From: Crambe crambe
Lineage: Eukaryota; Porifera; Demospongiae; Poecilosclerida; Crambeidae
Length of the DNA stretch: 64,000 nucleotides
Assembly: GCA_963924555.1 (NCBI GenBank)
Contig: OZ004591.1
Location: 1,674,001 to 1,738,000 of the forward strand
Reading direction: 5' to 3'
In this document: positions 48,659 through 60,468 of the stretch, one piece after another
Numbering within the stretch: the stretch's first letter is position 1
How the letters are laid out: each line of letters starts with the position of its first letter
Made by a program: the position numbers and the translations under genes
Notes under the pieces: generated by a model
The model's database searches: none
The model's input: the letters and a program-made list of their open reading frames with translations, nothing else
Told to the model about the DNA's origin: nothing

Positions 48659-51600
48659 TGTCATAATTTTTTGGGGACCCCCTAAAAATGGGTCCCCGGG
48701 TCCCCAAAGGAGTAATATTATGGGGACCCCAACCCCAAAATTTTAGGGACCCCTTTAATATTATGGGGACCCCCCCCCCCTTAACTGGGATGGGGTCCCC
48801 AAACTAGTAATATTATGGGGACCCCAACCCAAGATTGATCTCAACATCTCAATGCACACATACAGTAGCTTGAAGAAAACTACAGGATACATAGCTAAAT
48901 TAATGAAATAAGGGATAAATGTTACATAACGTCAGTGCACAAATCACTGCTGACGCTCAACTAGTAGTACATGATGCGAAGAGCCTGTATAATTATAACA
49001 TTATAACAGACTTGTAGCGATAAACATAATAGCTATAACTAATACCTTTTCATTATCAACACCAAACATGTCCATTATGATACGCTGCAATCCTTGTGGA
49101 TACAACACATCCATGGTATAGGAGAAAAGCTGCATATATGTCCTAAATGATAACCATGTTACTTGAAAAGAAAAAAAACCTTCATATCTTTCTGGCAAAA
49201 GACTGACACCAGGAAATTAACTGCAGCCTTATACTGTGATGATGTTAAGCAGCTAATCATATTACTTGCGTTCTTTAACTCATCTGTAAATCATAAATTA
49301 TTATTAAGCATACAGCAGCAAAAAATAACTCACTGCATTTCCTAGCTGAGGTGGAGATACACTGTTTACCCTGGGGTATATCATAGTAACTACGTATAAT
49401 TACTTACATTAGGATCTTTGAGAATTGGAATTAAACGTGCAAACTTGGCAACGAGGTCCTTGGTACTAACTTCTCGCAGCATTCTCACGGCATCCTCAGT
49501 GGAAAAATGAAGGGGAAGGGGGCCGGTTTTCCTTGTGAGTGTTGCATTTGGAGCAATAGCATTTTGAAGAAGGCTCTTCTTTCAGCTGAACACACTTGAA
49601 GTGATACCATCTTTGGCAATGGTCACACTCAATCATATTGGAATCATAGGATTCAATATTCAAACACACACAGAAAACATGGATAATAACATGCTTCAAT
49701 TGACACCGATTCACATTTAATGCAAGGGATGCTGGAAAGGGTGATAGTTAACCATCCATAAAGCATTGCTTCAGGTGAGAACGCATAGCAGACTGATCAA
49801 AGGATATGGTTCTAAGACTTCGTCCCCATGCTGCATAGTATGCAGCTGCAATGCTGAATAAGCCACAGTCAAATGGACCATCTTGTTGCTGCATTGGAAC
49901 AATCGTAACCATAAGCATATCATCCTTGATAGCATCCTTGTATATTTCTGCTAGCTGAGATTGTAGTGATAGTGATATGGTTCCAGTTGAAGAGCTATCA
50001 TAAAGCAAAACTTCTCCATTAGAGTAGGTGCTGGTAACCCAGTGCTCACGCTCACTATCATGATGAATTTGAATAGCTGTATAATTTATAATCATTAGCT
50101 ACATAATATTTACAGCAAATAAAAACACTAACCTCTAACAGAATCACTGTCAATCTGTACTGGACTAAATGATGACTGAGACAACAGACTAGTTTGCAGA
50201 CCCTCCAATGAAGGAAATTCTTCACGTAGAAGCTTATTGGCACATGCATAATAACAAAAATGAAATGCATGCATTATTATTATGCTTATTTTTACCTTCA
50301 TTTTCTTAGGTTTATCAGGAAGCGATGGAAAGCAATGCTCACGTTTTAGTGATCTTTTCTTGGGGGACTGAGGAGGTGGCTTGATAGATGATCTCTGAAT
50401 ATAACGCTTGAGGCGGTTTATATTGGCAGTCTGCTTTATAACTTTCCCATTCCATTTGGCCAGTTTGTACACACCTTTGCCCAAGTAACGATGAATGATA
50501 TAGGGTCCTAGCCAAAGAGGATCCATTTTACCTCCCTTTCTCTGCTTTTGTGCAGTATTTTGTAACAGAACTTTTGATCTAATAGGTAAAGTAGATGTCT
50601 CATGCCTTTTATCATAAGTTTCTTTCTGCTTACACTGGGCTTTTTTAATGTTATCTGATGCAATATTAAATGACTTTTCTCTAGAAACAAGCAAGCTGCT
50701 CATTAATTTCACTGCGCTTTCAGAATCTTCAACATCCTCAGTTTCATCAAGAGGCAATATCTCATTATCAATAGGGAGGCACATATTCTTCTGATATAGC
50801 ATATAATACGGCGACTGCTTGATAGAAGACTGACGAGAAGCTCTGTATCCCATTAACACAGTATCCAACTTTTCATCTCAGTTCTCTTGAAGTTCACCCA
50901 AAACTTTTGACAAACAACGTGTTAGAGTTTGGTTGAATCTTTCTGTCAAACCATTACTTTGTGGATGATAGGCACTAGTAATGCGATGCTCAGTATTAGT
51001 TATGGAATACAGCTCTTCAAAGAGTGAATTGACAAATTCTCTGCCTTGGTCAGTAATAAGAATTTCTGGACATCCCATTCTGCACATAACCTATATACAA
51101 AAATATTTTAACTATGCTAAATAATTGTTATAGCCATAGCAAACACTACAGTTACCTGATACATGAATTTAGCCACATTCATAGCTGTCTTATCTGGTAA
51201 TGCCCCTGCTTCAGCCCACTTTGTAAAATAATCAGTTAGGGTTATGATATATTTATTACCCCTTGAGGTAGTGGCGAGTGGGCCTATCAAATCCATGCCT
51301 ACTTGTTTCCATAGCTGTGGAGCTACTGGAATTGGATGAAGAACACCAGATGCTTTCTGAAGTTTGTAGTTCTTCCTCTGACAACTGTCACAAGAACGCA
51401 CCTACGTACAATTAATGAACTTGAACACCAGGATGTATTATTATATGCAACTTACATACTGCTTTATATCTCCAGATAGTCCAGGCCAGTACTTAGAATT
51501 GATTAAATCTAAGGTCCGACTTTCACCAAGGTGACAGCTATCATGAATATTTGAGATAATCCTCTTGCGTTCTTCCAAATTTTCAATTACCAATCTTTCA

Positions 51601-51972
51601 GGGGTGGAATTAGACTCTACAAAAAAGGGGGAAAGCTTTAGCTACCTAGGCTCATATAGTATGCACTTACTTTTAGTAGGTCCACCAAGATAGACCAACT
51701 TGGTTCCCTTGATGCCAAAATACTTAGCTCTCTTCCGGAGAGCTAGTTTATCAGTTTTCTCAAAGCCATCCGGGTACTGACCGCTCTTAATATAGTTGTA
51801 TAAAGGTAAATCTACCTTCTGCAGACATCACTGGAACAGCAGCAAACCTGTACGGTTCAAGATGAAACGGAGCAGCTGCAATCTCACAGGAGTCCCTAAA
51901 AATTTAAAGGGAACCGCATATTTTACGGTCGGGGGTCCCTTTTTGGGGGGGGATCCCAAAAATTTCATGACA
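48659..51972 (-). mobile_element. Ginger-type DNA transposon
   Basis: Inverted ends begin TGTCATAATTTTTTGGGG (left) and TGTCATGAAATTTTTGGG (right, inverted), flanked by a CCGG target duplication at 48655-48658 and 51973-51976. It encodes a Gypsy-like integrase, a Ulp1-type protease and a PHD finger, the set known in Ginger1 elements. There is no reverse transcriptase, gag or LTR. Subterminal GGGGACCCC-type repeats occupy 48670-48830 and about 51890-51960. It sits just upstream of the SRCR receptor's first exon. Confidence 0.8.
49410..51830 (-). pseudogene. Ginger integrase / Ulp1 protease / PHD protein, two stops
   Basis: From the right: NYIKSGQYPDGF; zinc-binding H..H..C..C (NIHDSCHLG, CDSCQRK); integrase catalytic Asp in GMDLIGP, Asp in ITDQGREF and Glu in NGLTERFNQ; a C-terminal GPYIIHRYLGKGVYKL (GPY/F-like); the link FPSLEGLQTSLLSQ; a Ulp1 protease with HWVTS, LLYDSS and DGPFDCGLF (His, Asp, Cys present); then a PHD finger CVCLN...CDHCQRWYHFKC...CYCSKC. 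Introns of 54-65 bases interrupt the integrase (51402-51455, 51091-51155). Breaks: TGA near 50878 where Trp is expected before DEKLD, and TAA at 49748-49750 before LSPFPASL. A further coding-like piece, STEDAVRMLREVSTKDL, lies near 49410-49520 in another frame. Confidence 0.8.
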
Positions 51973-52084
51973 CCGGTAAAAAACTGAATTCAGGAGACAT
52001 TAGATGTTCTAGCTACATGCAGTGTTCATACACTCAGTGGTAGCTATAACAGATTTTCAAATTCATAATAAAAATAAGATTTGA

Positions 52085-52241
52085 TTCAACTATTGAAGAG
52101 CCCTAGGGGGACACTCTGCCCTAGTGTAGAATGTCCTAGGGGGGACATTCTACACTAGGGTAGAGTGTCCGGGGGACAGTCTACACTAGGGTAGAGTGTC
52201 CGGGGGGACAATTTTTAGAGGAGACAATCTACACTATGACA
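52085..52241. mobile_element. Right part of a Ginger-like non-autonomous element
   Basis: Palindromic repeats of CTACACTAGGGTAGAGTGTCC and a right end CTATGACA|CCGG that matches the autonomous copy's end. It abuts the start of the duplicated segment at 52246. No left end is evident. Confidence 0.5.
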
Positions 52242-52245
52242 CCGG

Positions 52246-53656
52246 CAGTAAACATTAAACTGTAGTTAGCGCATGCGCAATTGTGCATAGTTACCAAAAC
52301 AATCGACGATGGCTCAGTTAGGACGGGTGTTAGTTATTCTCCAACGAATATCCTTACTATAAGGGCTTCTCCTACCTGGTTCACAGCTGTAAATACTGGC
52401 CATTGTAAGCTGAGAAACGATCTGGAGCCTTAGTTACCAATGTGCTTGAGTTCACATTTGCAATCTCATCAATGAGTGAGTTTACAAGAGATTATTTCTG
52501 CATCACTGAATTGAGGTTACAATAGCTATTTAGCAACACCTCAGGCTCAAAACCAAAAGTTATAGCCTATGCTAGCTGGAATGCTGGAACATAACATGCA
52601 GTACCGAAAAATTACTATGCAGTCTCTTTAGTTATCATTTTGGTTCACTGCCACTCTCAGAATAGCTAACTCCCAGCACCACTTTCGTGGCTACTGGTGG
52701 AAATGAGATATTGATTTGTCGCCATCCCATGCACCCAAATGCCACTGCATGTCCAATGGGCAAAGTGTACATGTAGGTATGTAGTTAGTAGTCAGGGATG
52801 CAATTAAGGTGTGCTCACGTACACTGCTCAGTGTAACACCAAGTTTGGTACACCCTTCTTTGTTCAGGGTGAAGATAAAATAAGTGGCTGTACACATAAA
52901 AAGGGGGGGGGGGCAGGCATGTCCCTGACAAATGTTGGCCAACCTGTCTTGGAACCTTGCATGACATAGCTACAGCAAATATGCAGCACTCTCCCATCTG
53001 CCCAAAAATTTAATGAAAGAATTGTCAATTCCCACTGCATCTGCAGTTGTCACAGTTCCAATTTTAAAGCTGTAAGGAAGTTAATCTGATGGCAAAAGCT
53101 AAACATCATCAGGAGACTTCAACTTATCATTGACACACCATTCCATGACTCACAAAAAAAAACAACACTCCATCATTCCATTTCAGCCCAAAATGTTTTA
53201 TTAAACAACCAAACACTCCCTCGAAAATCTCCTTCGTGGGCGAACAACCTTGCAAGCATGGTTCAGATGACCTGCTAAAGACTGTAGCTCTCTGCATGCA
53301 TGTAGCAACAGTAGCTATATTACTTAACTGCGATTCTGCAAAATAAAAATAAAATAGCAGTAGCTAGCTATACTAACACATCAGGCTCAAGTTCGAGTAG
53401 TGACTACAACAAATAACAAAATTATTACTATTCTTTGGAATATGTTATACAATAATACTTGTCTCATTGTGCTGCCTATGCAAAATGTGCAAGTGTGCAA
53501 GTGTATGATAGTGCAGACAAAAGAAATATAGGGCTACAGCTATTAGTTACACTGAGAATAAGTATAGTCACCATGTGATGAATCGGCCTGCTGATCACTA
53601 GCAGGTGCAGGTCTTCGTTCGTAGGCAGGGTTTTGAGAGAGAATGCAAATCACCAT
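52246..53656. repeat. Segmental duplication, copy 2
   Basis: Near-identical to 42313-43957 except for the 207-base difference. It ends inside the tail exon (CCATGTGG at about 53656), where it joins Ig receptor sequence. Confidence 0.85.
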
Positions 53657-55870
53657 GTGGACAAATTCACTTCCCCCTGAAGATATACCTAAGGGGGAAG
53701 TGCACTAGAGTCGGCACATGGATTTGAGACAGAGAAGGTTGTGTCGTTTGTTATGTTTGTTCCATTGAGAGACCACTGCACTGAGGGGCAGGGGTCAGAG
53801 TCCAATGTAGCTCTGATCATCTGGTTGACTGTTCCAAAGGGGCTAACAATGAGGGTGCCCACTAGTCGGTCGTTACTAGTTGAAGGGTTGGATTGGCTGA
53901 GTGGCCAGACAGTGGGAACAGCTACATGGAATACCAGTAGTGCATAGCATGCAAAGTTCTAAGATTGAGTAGTCAATTACTCACATGGCTGCCTGACTTC
54001 TAAGATCCAAGCCCTTGAATCCATTCCATTATTATTGCTGGCAAAACACTGGTATATCCCAGAGTGGGTGATCTGTGGAGCTGAGATGGTCAACTGGTTC
54101 TCGATTGCACTGGCTCCACTGGGCAATGTAACTCGTCCATTGTAGTACCAGGTCACTGAAGGGGGAGGGATGCCCTCAGCAGTACAGGTATAGCTCACAC
54201 TCCCTCCACCCACAAGTCGATCCCGATCATCAGAGAGTGCGCTAGCACTCTCTAAGTAGGGATGGCGGGTCAAAGGTCATAAGACTGTATAAACTAAAAA
54301 CTCTTCTTTCTCTTCTACCCTTACTCTACAGGTTCTCAGAAGGCTATAGTGAATTATTGCATCTACCAAGAAGAGAGGAGAATGTTCAAAAACCGAAAAT
54401 TCATTCGCTAACATAAGAAAAAAACGATGTCTAAATTTGACTTTTGTTCAATTTCTTTATAATCAGAGAGTGCGCTAGCTATAGGTATATTGGATGCAAA
54501 TGTAGGGATTGTTTTCATACGACTCCAGTACATTATATAGCCCAGCTAGATTTTAAGCTATCCCTACTTAACCTTTTTATTTAGAAGAAATTTTTTGCAC
54601 TTACTTGTTTACAGTAGTATCAGTAGGAGATGTAATACGTGCTGGCTCTGTATGTGATTTCACAATGCACAAGTCCATCAATACTTTATGGCTAGAGATA
54701 ATTTATACTACTTACGAATGACAAAGAGTGTTCCACTTCTTCTTAGTGTTTCAGAAGCCCCATTCACATCACAGTCGATGGTGAACATTGTGTCACTTCC
54801 TGTTGGTGCAGGCACACCATCTATAGTGCCCACTAAACAATTTAGGATACCAATAGTCACTGAAGGTTTAGCTGGAAGACTACAATCCAGTGATAATGTA
54901 GCAAACATGGAATTAGCCATATGGAAACTTGCAGCATATACGAAAGAAATACGAGCACCTATTGCTGCAGCAGTTATATCTCCAATCTGCTTATACTCCA
55001 CAGGATTAATTGATGGTGGAAGAGTTGCATTAAGCATGTACGTTGTAGGGGCTACCACTGGATCAGTTTGGCCACTAACCATTGCTTCACAATGGTACTC
55101 TCCCATCAACTGATCTGCTGTTAGTTCACGTATGAACAAATAGCGACCTCCTTCCAAATATAAAATTGTATTCTGTGCTTCCACTGGATCAATCCTACTT
55201 CTAGTACCGAACCATCTTATTGCGGGGGGAGGGATGCTGGGTAGAAAGTCACACTCCAGTGCCACTGCTTGACCCTCAAATGCAGGCACTGATACCATCC
55301 GTGGCACTGTGTTGCGGAACCCACCAAAAACTTGAAAATAAAAAAATAATAAATAAATATAAGCAATGCTGTTCTTGTGTGGCCATCTTCCAGAACATAA
55401 CATCAGGCACACAATCACAAGATTGCTGATTAATAATGAACTTTGCACTGTGACCTCCCATTTCATAGATGTACTGTCACAAAGTCTACAGAGCTTCATA
55501 GTTTGTGTAGTTTCTAAAGTCTGTCATCAGCACTTACATGAATAAAATACATTGACATTCCTGCTCCTGATAGTGGCAGTCGAGTTATCAGCTCCGAAGA
55601 TGTTGGTGGCTTCACAGTGAAAGGGGACACCTGTCCGAAAAGCCGTTTCATTGGTCACGTTAACCACCAAGGTTCCATCAGCAGTCACAGCAAAGTTATC
55701 AGTCAGTTCAGTCTCTTCTCTGAACCATTTTACAGTGGGGGTAGGAGTCCCAGTCACTCCACACGGAAGGACCAAGTTGCCCATCACGCCACCAGAACTC
55801 TCAAGTGAAGCAGTAACAATCGTTCTATTTTCCGGTGGTTCCATTGTAAAGCTAGGAGGTGTCCCAACAA
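53543..55870 (-). pseudogene. Ig receptor 5, chimaeric fragment
   Basis: It contains Ig1 (55538-55870), Ig2-3 (54716-55330, open, 12 bases longer than in receptor 1), Ig4 (53985-54646) split by an insertion at about 54229-54616, and only the 5' part of Ig5 (about 53692-53921), which is then joined to the 3' part of a tail exon (53543-53656). Ig6, Ig7, the membrane exon and the signal-peptide exon are missing. Ig1 and Ig2-3 remain intact, so the fragment is recent and could donate sequence by gene conversion. Confidence 0.85.
54229..54616. mobile_element. Hairpin-ended module inserted in an Ig4 exon
   Basis: It interrupts the exon after GATCCCGATCAT. It begins CAGAGAGTGCGCTAGCACTC (9-base stem AGAGAGTGC/GCACTCTCT) and contains AAGTAGGGATGGCGGGTCAA. 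The right half (54506-54605) is one arm of the fold-back element seen at 63034-63292. Related modules lie at 59744-60223. Confidence 0.75.
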
Positions 55871-56109
55871 CTGTTGCAAATAGAAAGGAAAACATGAGAA
55901 TATGCAGCCAAGTATAAACAGCTTGAAACCAAATTAACTCTGCCGATAATAACTTGCTGCCAAAAGGAGCAAGGAACCCTTTGTGGTGATAAGTAAGTCA
56001 AGTCATGTACTTCTATTGATAACAACATGCACAGGTGAGTCCTAGCAAGCCTATAAACCACATTTACATGTTCTGCAGATAATTTGAGAGTCAGTGCAGT
56101 GCAACTCCA

Positions 56110-57290
56110 GGGTACATCCACAAAAAATTTTTTATCTTTCAGCTAACACTACAATATTCATGGCAAGATTTAGTTAGTGTTGGTTCTTGCAATTCTGATA
56201 CTATGTATTTCGAGAGCAGTTCGATTAAATACCATCATTTTGAAGCCAGCAGTATATCGAGTTCATCCATTAAAAGTTGTATCTAGTGACAACTTGTCCT
56301 GAGTTTGCTGTTATGAACTGGTGGCATGCTTTCTTCCAGGCAAAGAACCAAAACATCCCATATCTGGTGGCTAAGGGTATTTGGAGGCAGTGTAAAGAGA
56401 AAGACCTCTGCTGCTAAGTGAATTATAATGTGAGAGTGGCCATCAAGTAGAATAAAACCAAGTGAGGATTTTCTATTTCTTCTTTTTCAATTACAAAATT
56501 AAACTGCTTCAGATGTGGTGAGTTTTCTTTTCCAACTTGTGGACAAATTCACTTCCAAGAAGTGATGGACTACAGGACAACAATTCATGCTTTTGAAGAA
56601 ACTTAACATGTACTTTAAAAAAAGAGAACAAAACTTCCAGGCTAAAATGGCCAAAAAAGGAGGGATACTGGAGGGATATCTATGAAATACTGTTAACTAT
56701 CTATGTATTGACAATCATTATTACTCTGTATTGTGTGGTTAATTCTGTACTGTCTGATTAATTTCTGTGTGGTTAAATCATCTGCTTGTGGTTTTTCTTA
56801 AACGTATTTATTTGTGCATTTACTCCCGGTCAATTGAGTCTCTCATTTCATATTAGTCTCTTAGTCTCTGTCTTTTGACTCATGTTAGTCTCTTGATTTT
56901 GTCTCAGCTAAATAAACTATTACAGTTATTACTCGCTACGTTACAATATCATAATAATGGATATTGGGAAGGCACTGGAGTGAACCAGCCATTTTGTTTA
57001 CTTGTAACAAGCATACCTACCCACATTGTTCTAATGATATAGTAAACAGTTGTCTGGCAATTCTGAATTTGATGTTGTGCATGCAGTAATTAATATAATA
57101 TGACTTATAATAATTCTCTTTTGTAATATTGAATATATTGAAGTCTTCCAATGCTTCGCCTATTAAAAGAGCTACTCTAAAAATTCTCTCTACAACAGCT
57201 GAAGAAGGCTTTACTTTTTGTATGCTGCTACAGTCTACCCAGCTTTCTCTTTTCACATACACATAATCATGCCATGTGCCTTGTGTTTGG
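56110..57290. repeat. Diverged copy of the 38.4-40.8 kb insertion
   Basis: It shares CATTTTGAAGCCAGCAGTA, TCTAGTGAC.ACTTGTCCTG and GGAGGGATACTGGAG with 39230-40370, with many differences. No intact ORF. The upstream end joins intron 1 of Ig receptor 5 near 56105. Confidence 0.6.
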
Positions 57291-57997
57291 TTTATGGTTG
57301 TTTTTGATAATTTATGTTACAGAATTTAAAGTGGAACAGAGAAACATTGCTGGAATAGAAGACCCTATGACTCAAACAGCTGAAATTATATAGTAACCAG
57401 CTTTCTGATGTCAATGCTTTTTTAATAGAGCACTGAGGAGACAACCAACGAGAATAATAATTGAAATTTAATAATTTGGCCTATGCACGTGCACGCACTC
57501 TCTATGTAGGGTTAGTACGGAATGGGCGTGGCTTCTCTCATTAGAATAATACAAACTAGACTCTCTGTATCTCTTCTATTCTTGCTACAGACTCAACTAA
57601 ACTTCTTACATCTGGAAAACAATGCAGAAGATGATATGACCGCTCAAACTCCTCCAGAACAGCGTCAACGATCGGCACCAGCCGCCGCCTAAATCTAAAA
57701 TTTTTGATTCATTCATCATCATCATCATCATCATCAGATTCATCTTCTTTGACGGAACTCCATCACATATGACAATGAAATTCATATCAACTTGTGCAGT
57801 TATAACCACACAATGTGCTTTTACCATTGTTATATCCAGTTTCCCTTCAAAATGATCACTCATATCGAACGACTTTTCATTATAACTATGTCAGCCATTT
57901 AAAAATGACATCATTTGTCATGCGCGCGCGTCTGTCACTATCACGTGCACGTATGCACGTGCCAACCAGCAATAAGGTCATACAAAGAGTAAACAAA

Positions 57998-58302
57998 CAA
58001 GTGAAAGGAAAAAAAATTATGCTAAATAAAAAGGCCATGTAGGGTTAGTCTGTACTTTAACAGTTTCTGTCAACAAAAATCAAAATTATGCTGCCTTCAA
58101 TAATAATTCCTACATCACTGCCTAAACCAAGCAGAACACTTTTATACTCACATGAATAATTAAAGCAGCTTGGTGGGAGGCAGTGATGTAGGGATTATTA
58201 TTGAAGGCAGCATAATTTTGATTTTTGTTGACAGAAACTGTTAAAGTACAGACTAACCCTACATGGCCTTTTTATTTAGCATAAATTTTTTCCTTTCACT
58301 TG
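57998..58302. mobile_element. Fold-back element, about 135-bp arms
   Basis: The left arm (57998-58133) and right arm (58169-58302) are near-perfect inverted repeats, for example GACAGAAACTGTTAAAGTAC inverted at 58058. Non-coding. Confidence 0.85.
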
Positions 58303-58311
58303 TAATAATTA

Positions 58312-58612
58312 TAAGGGAAAAAGCATTTCGTAAAATGAAAAAAGATGTAGGAATGACCACTGCTCAAAAAAGTAAAGAAACAAGAAGGATGGAGATGGGA
58401 TCAATCTTTGTTCTGTATATCCAGCCAACAATCCCTACATATACGTCGGGTAGCTTCAGATTATAGTGTAGTAATGTACGTATATGTAGGGATTGTTGGC
58501 TGGATATACAGAACAAAGATTGGTCCCATTTCCATCCTTCTTATTTCCTTACTTTTTTGAGCAGTGGTCATCCCTACATCTTTTTTTCATTTCACGAAAT
58601 GCTTTTTCCCTT
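58312..58612. mobile_element. Fold-back element, about 134-bp arms
   Basis: The left arm (58312-58445) and right arm (58477-58612) are inverted repeats containing GGGAAAAAGCATTTCGT and ATCCAGCCAACAATCCCTAC. It follows directly on the preceding fold-back element. Confidence 0.85.
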
Positions 58613-59161
58613 ACTTGTTCCTGGTCTTTTTTTCTGTCTTTTATGGTTTTAGCTATGATTAGAGTTCATTCTTCTATGCGTATGCAGAGACAGATGAAAG
58701 AAGTTCTGCAATAGTTCTCCAATAGCATACCAGCCCAATCATTATAGAGTCAAGGTGTTGTGTTTTGTTGAGCCATACTTGGAGGTCGAAGATGCTGAAG
58801 AAATAGAGTCTACCGTGGTGAATCTAAATCCCCGAATCGATACAGTAGTCTATCATCATCATTATCCAGAGCTAGAGCTAGCTAGCTAGCTAGCTAGAGA
58901 CAGCTGAGTAATATTATAATTGGATATCAAATACATGCGCATGCGTATTATAGAAAAGATGGCTTCCTAATTGAATTAGTCGAGTGCTGTGCTCCGTAGT
59001 GTCTCCTTTTTCATCGACTCTTTCGAGGATCAACGAGTAGAAAAGATCGTAGTTCGTAGAATTTGGAGTGGATTTGTCCAGAAATCATAGCTGTAGCTTG
59101 AGTGGTTCGAGAGATACGGTTGTCTAAGAAGAAGAATAATAATAGAGAAGAAGAAGAATAT

Positions 59162-59606
59162 AGCGATTTACCTGCTTGCCGTATTTCTGAAACGGTAAGC
59201 TCCCTGGTCCTGAAACTTGGTCTGCACATTGTAGTAGGCTCTAGTAGGCTGGATAATCATTCACAGTAGCTTTTGTTAGGTCTAAGTGGGGGAACTAGAA
59301 TTTCACTTTAGTATTAGTCTATAGGCGGCGAGCGCGGCCATCCGAGTCATCCCTACATAGAGAGTGCTACCGCACTCTCTGATAATAGAGAATCCAGCGA
59401 TTTACCTGCTTGCCGTATTTCTGAAATGGTAAGCTCCCTGGTCCTGAAACTTGGTCTGCACATTGTAGTAGGCTCTAGTAGGCTGGATAATCATTCACAG
59501 TAGGTCTAAGTGGGGGGACTAGAATTTCACTTTTGTATTAGTCTATAGGTGGCGCGCGCAGCCGTCCGAGTCATCCCTACATAGAGAGTGCTACTGCACT
59601 CTCTGA
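59162..59606. repeat. Tandem pair of about 220-bp units with hairpin ends
   Basis: Units 59162-59388 and 59396-59606 share GCGATTTACCTGCTTGCCGT and CATTGTAGTAGGCTCTAGTA, and each ends CCTACATAGAGAGTGCTAC then GCACTCTCTGAT. On the minus strand both hold an exon-like start, CRPSFRTRELT.SEIRQAG, before a GTAAAT donor, perhaps from an autonomous element. Confidence 0.75.
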
Positions 59607-59743
59607 TTAAGTTGATGTAAACTTCACATGTACCAGGCCAGTATTTTTAAGTGGCAATAATGTATAAGTTTAAGGTGTCCAGTAGTCCATTCCAGTCCAG
59701 CAGTGAATTCAGACACCCATGAAGATCAGGAGTAAACCAAGAG

Positions 59744-60223
59744 TATCAGAGAGTGCGGTAGCACTCTCTAAGTAGGGATGGCAGGTCAAAGTCCATAGGA
59801 CAGTATAAACTAAAAACTCTTCTTTCTCTTCTACCCTTACTCTACAGGTTCTCTTACAGTGAATTATTATATCTACAAAGAAGAGAGGAGAATGTTCAAA
59901 AGCCAAAAATTCATTCACCAACATAAGAAAAAAACGAGTTCTAAAATTGACTTTTCGTTCTTTTTCTTTATAATAATCAGAGAGTGAGTGCGGTAGCACT
60001 CTCTAAGTAGGGATGGCAGGTCAAAGGTCATAAGACTGTATAAACTACAAACTCTTCTTTCTCTTCTACCCTTACTCTACAGGTTCTCAGAAGGCTACAG
60101 TGAATTATTACATCTACAAAGAAGAGAGGAGAACATTCAAAAATAAAAAATTCATTCGCTAACATAAGAAAAAAACGAGTTCTAAAATTGACTTTTGTTC
60201 TTTTTCTTTATAATAATAAGATC
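59744..60223. repeat. Tandem pair of hairpin-started modules
   Basis: Two units (about 59744-59975 and 59976-60223) begin with AGAGAGTG..GCGGTAGCACTC hairpins, then CTAAGTAGGGATGGCAGG, a CTTCTTTCTCTTCTACCC stretch and CTCTACAGGTTCTC. They match the insert at 54229 in the Ig4 exon. Confidence 0.8.
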
Positions 60224-60468
60224 GACGTACCGACTTACTGGCTATAGTCATCAAAATTCTGCTTTGGCCATCTGTTAGAGCGGCACCTAGAGGCTGATCT
60301 TTTGCTATTAGTTTTGACTAAAGCGCTACTTCATAAATCAGTGATATCGATAGCACTCGGCTAATCTTTCTACGCCATTTTGAAGCGCACGTCAATAGGG
60401 GGCGGAGCGTATGGGCGGGGCCACGTATAAGTCCACATGTGGCTACAGTGCAGCCTAATCAGTTCAGT

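Noticed and set aside
48659..51972. LTR retrotransposon or retroviral integrase
   Set aside because: No LTRs, gag, protease or reverse transcriptase; instead short inverted repeats, CCGG duplication, Ulp1 and PHD domains.
58263..58714. Plus-strand ORFs of 67 and 73 residues
   Set aside because: They are the two arms of a fold-back element and adjoining sequence.
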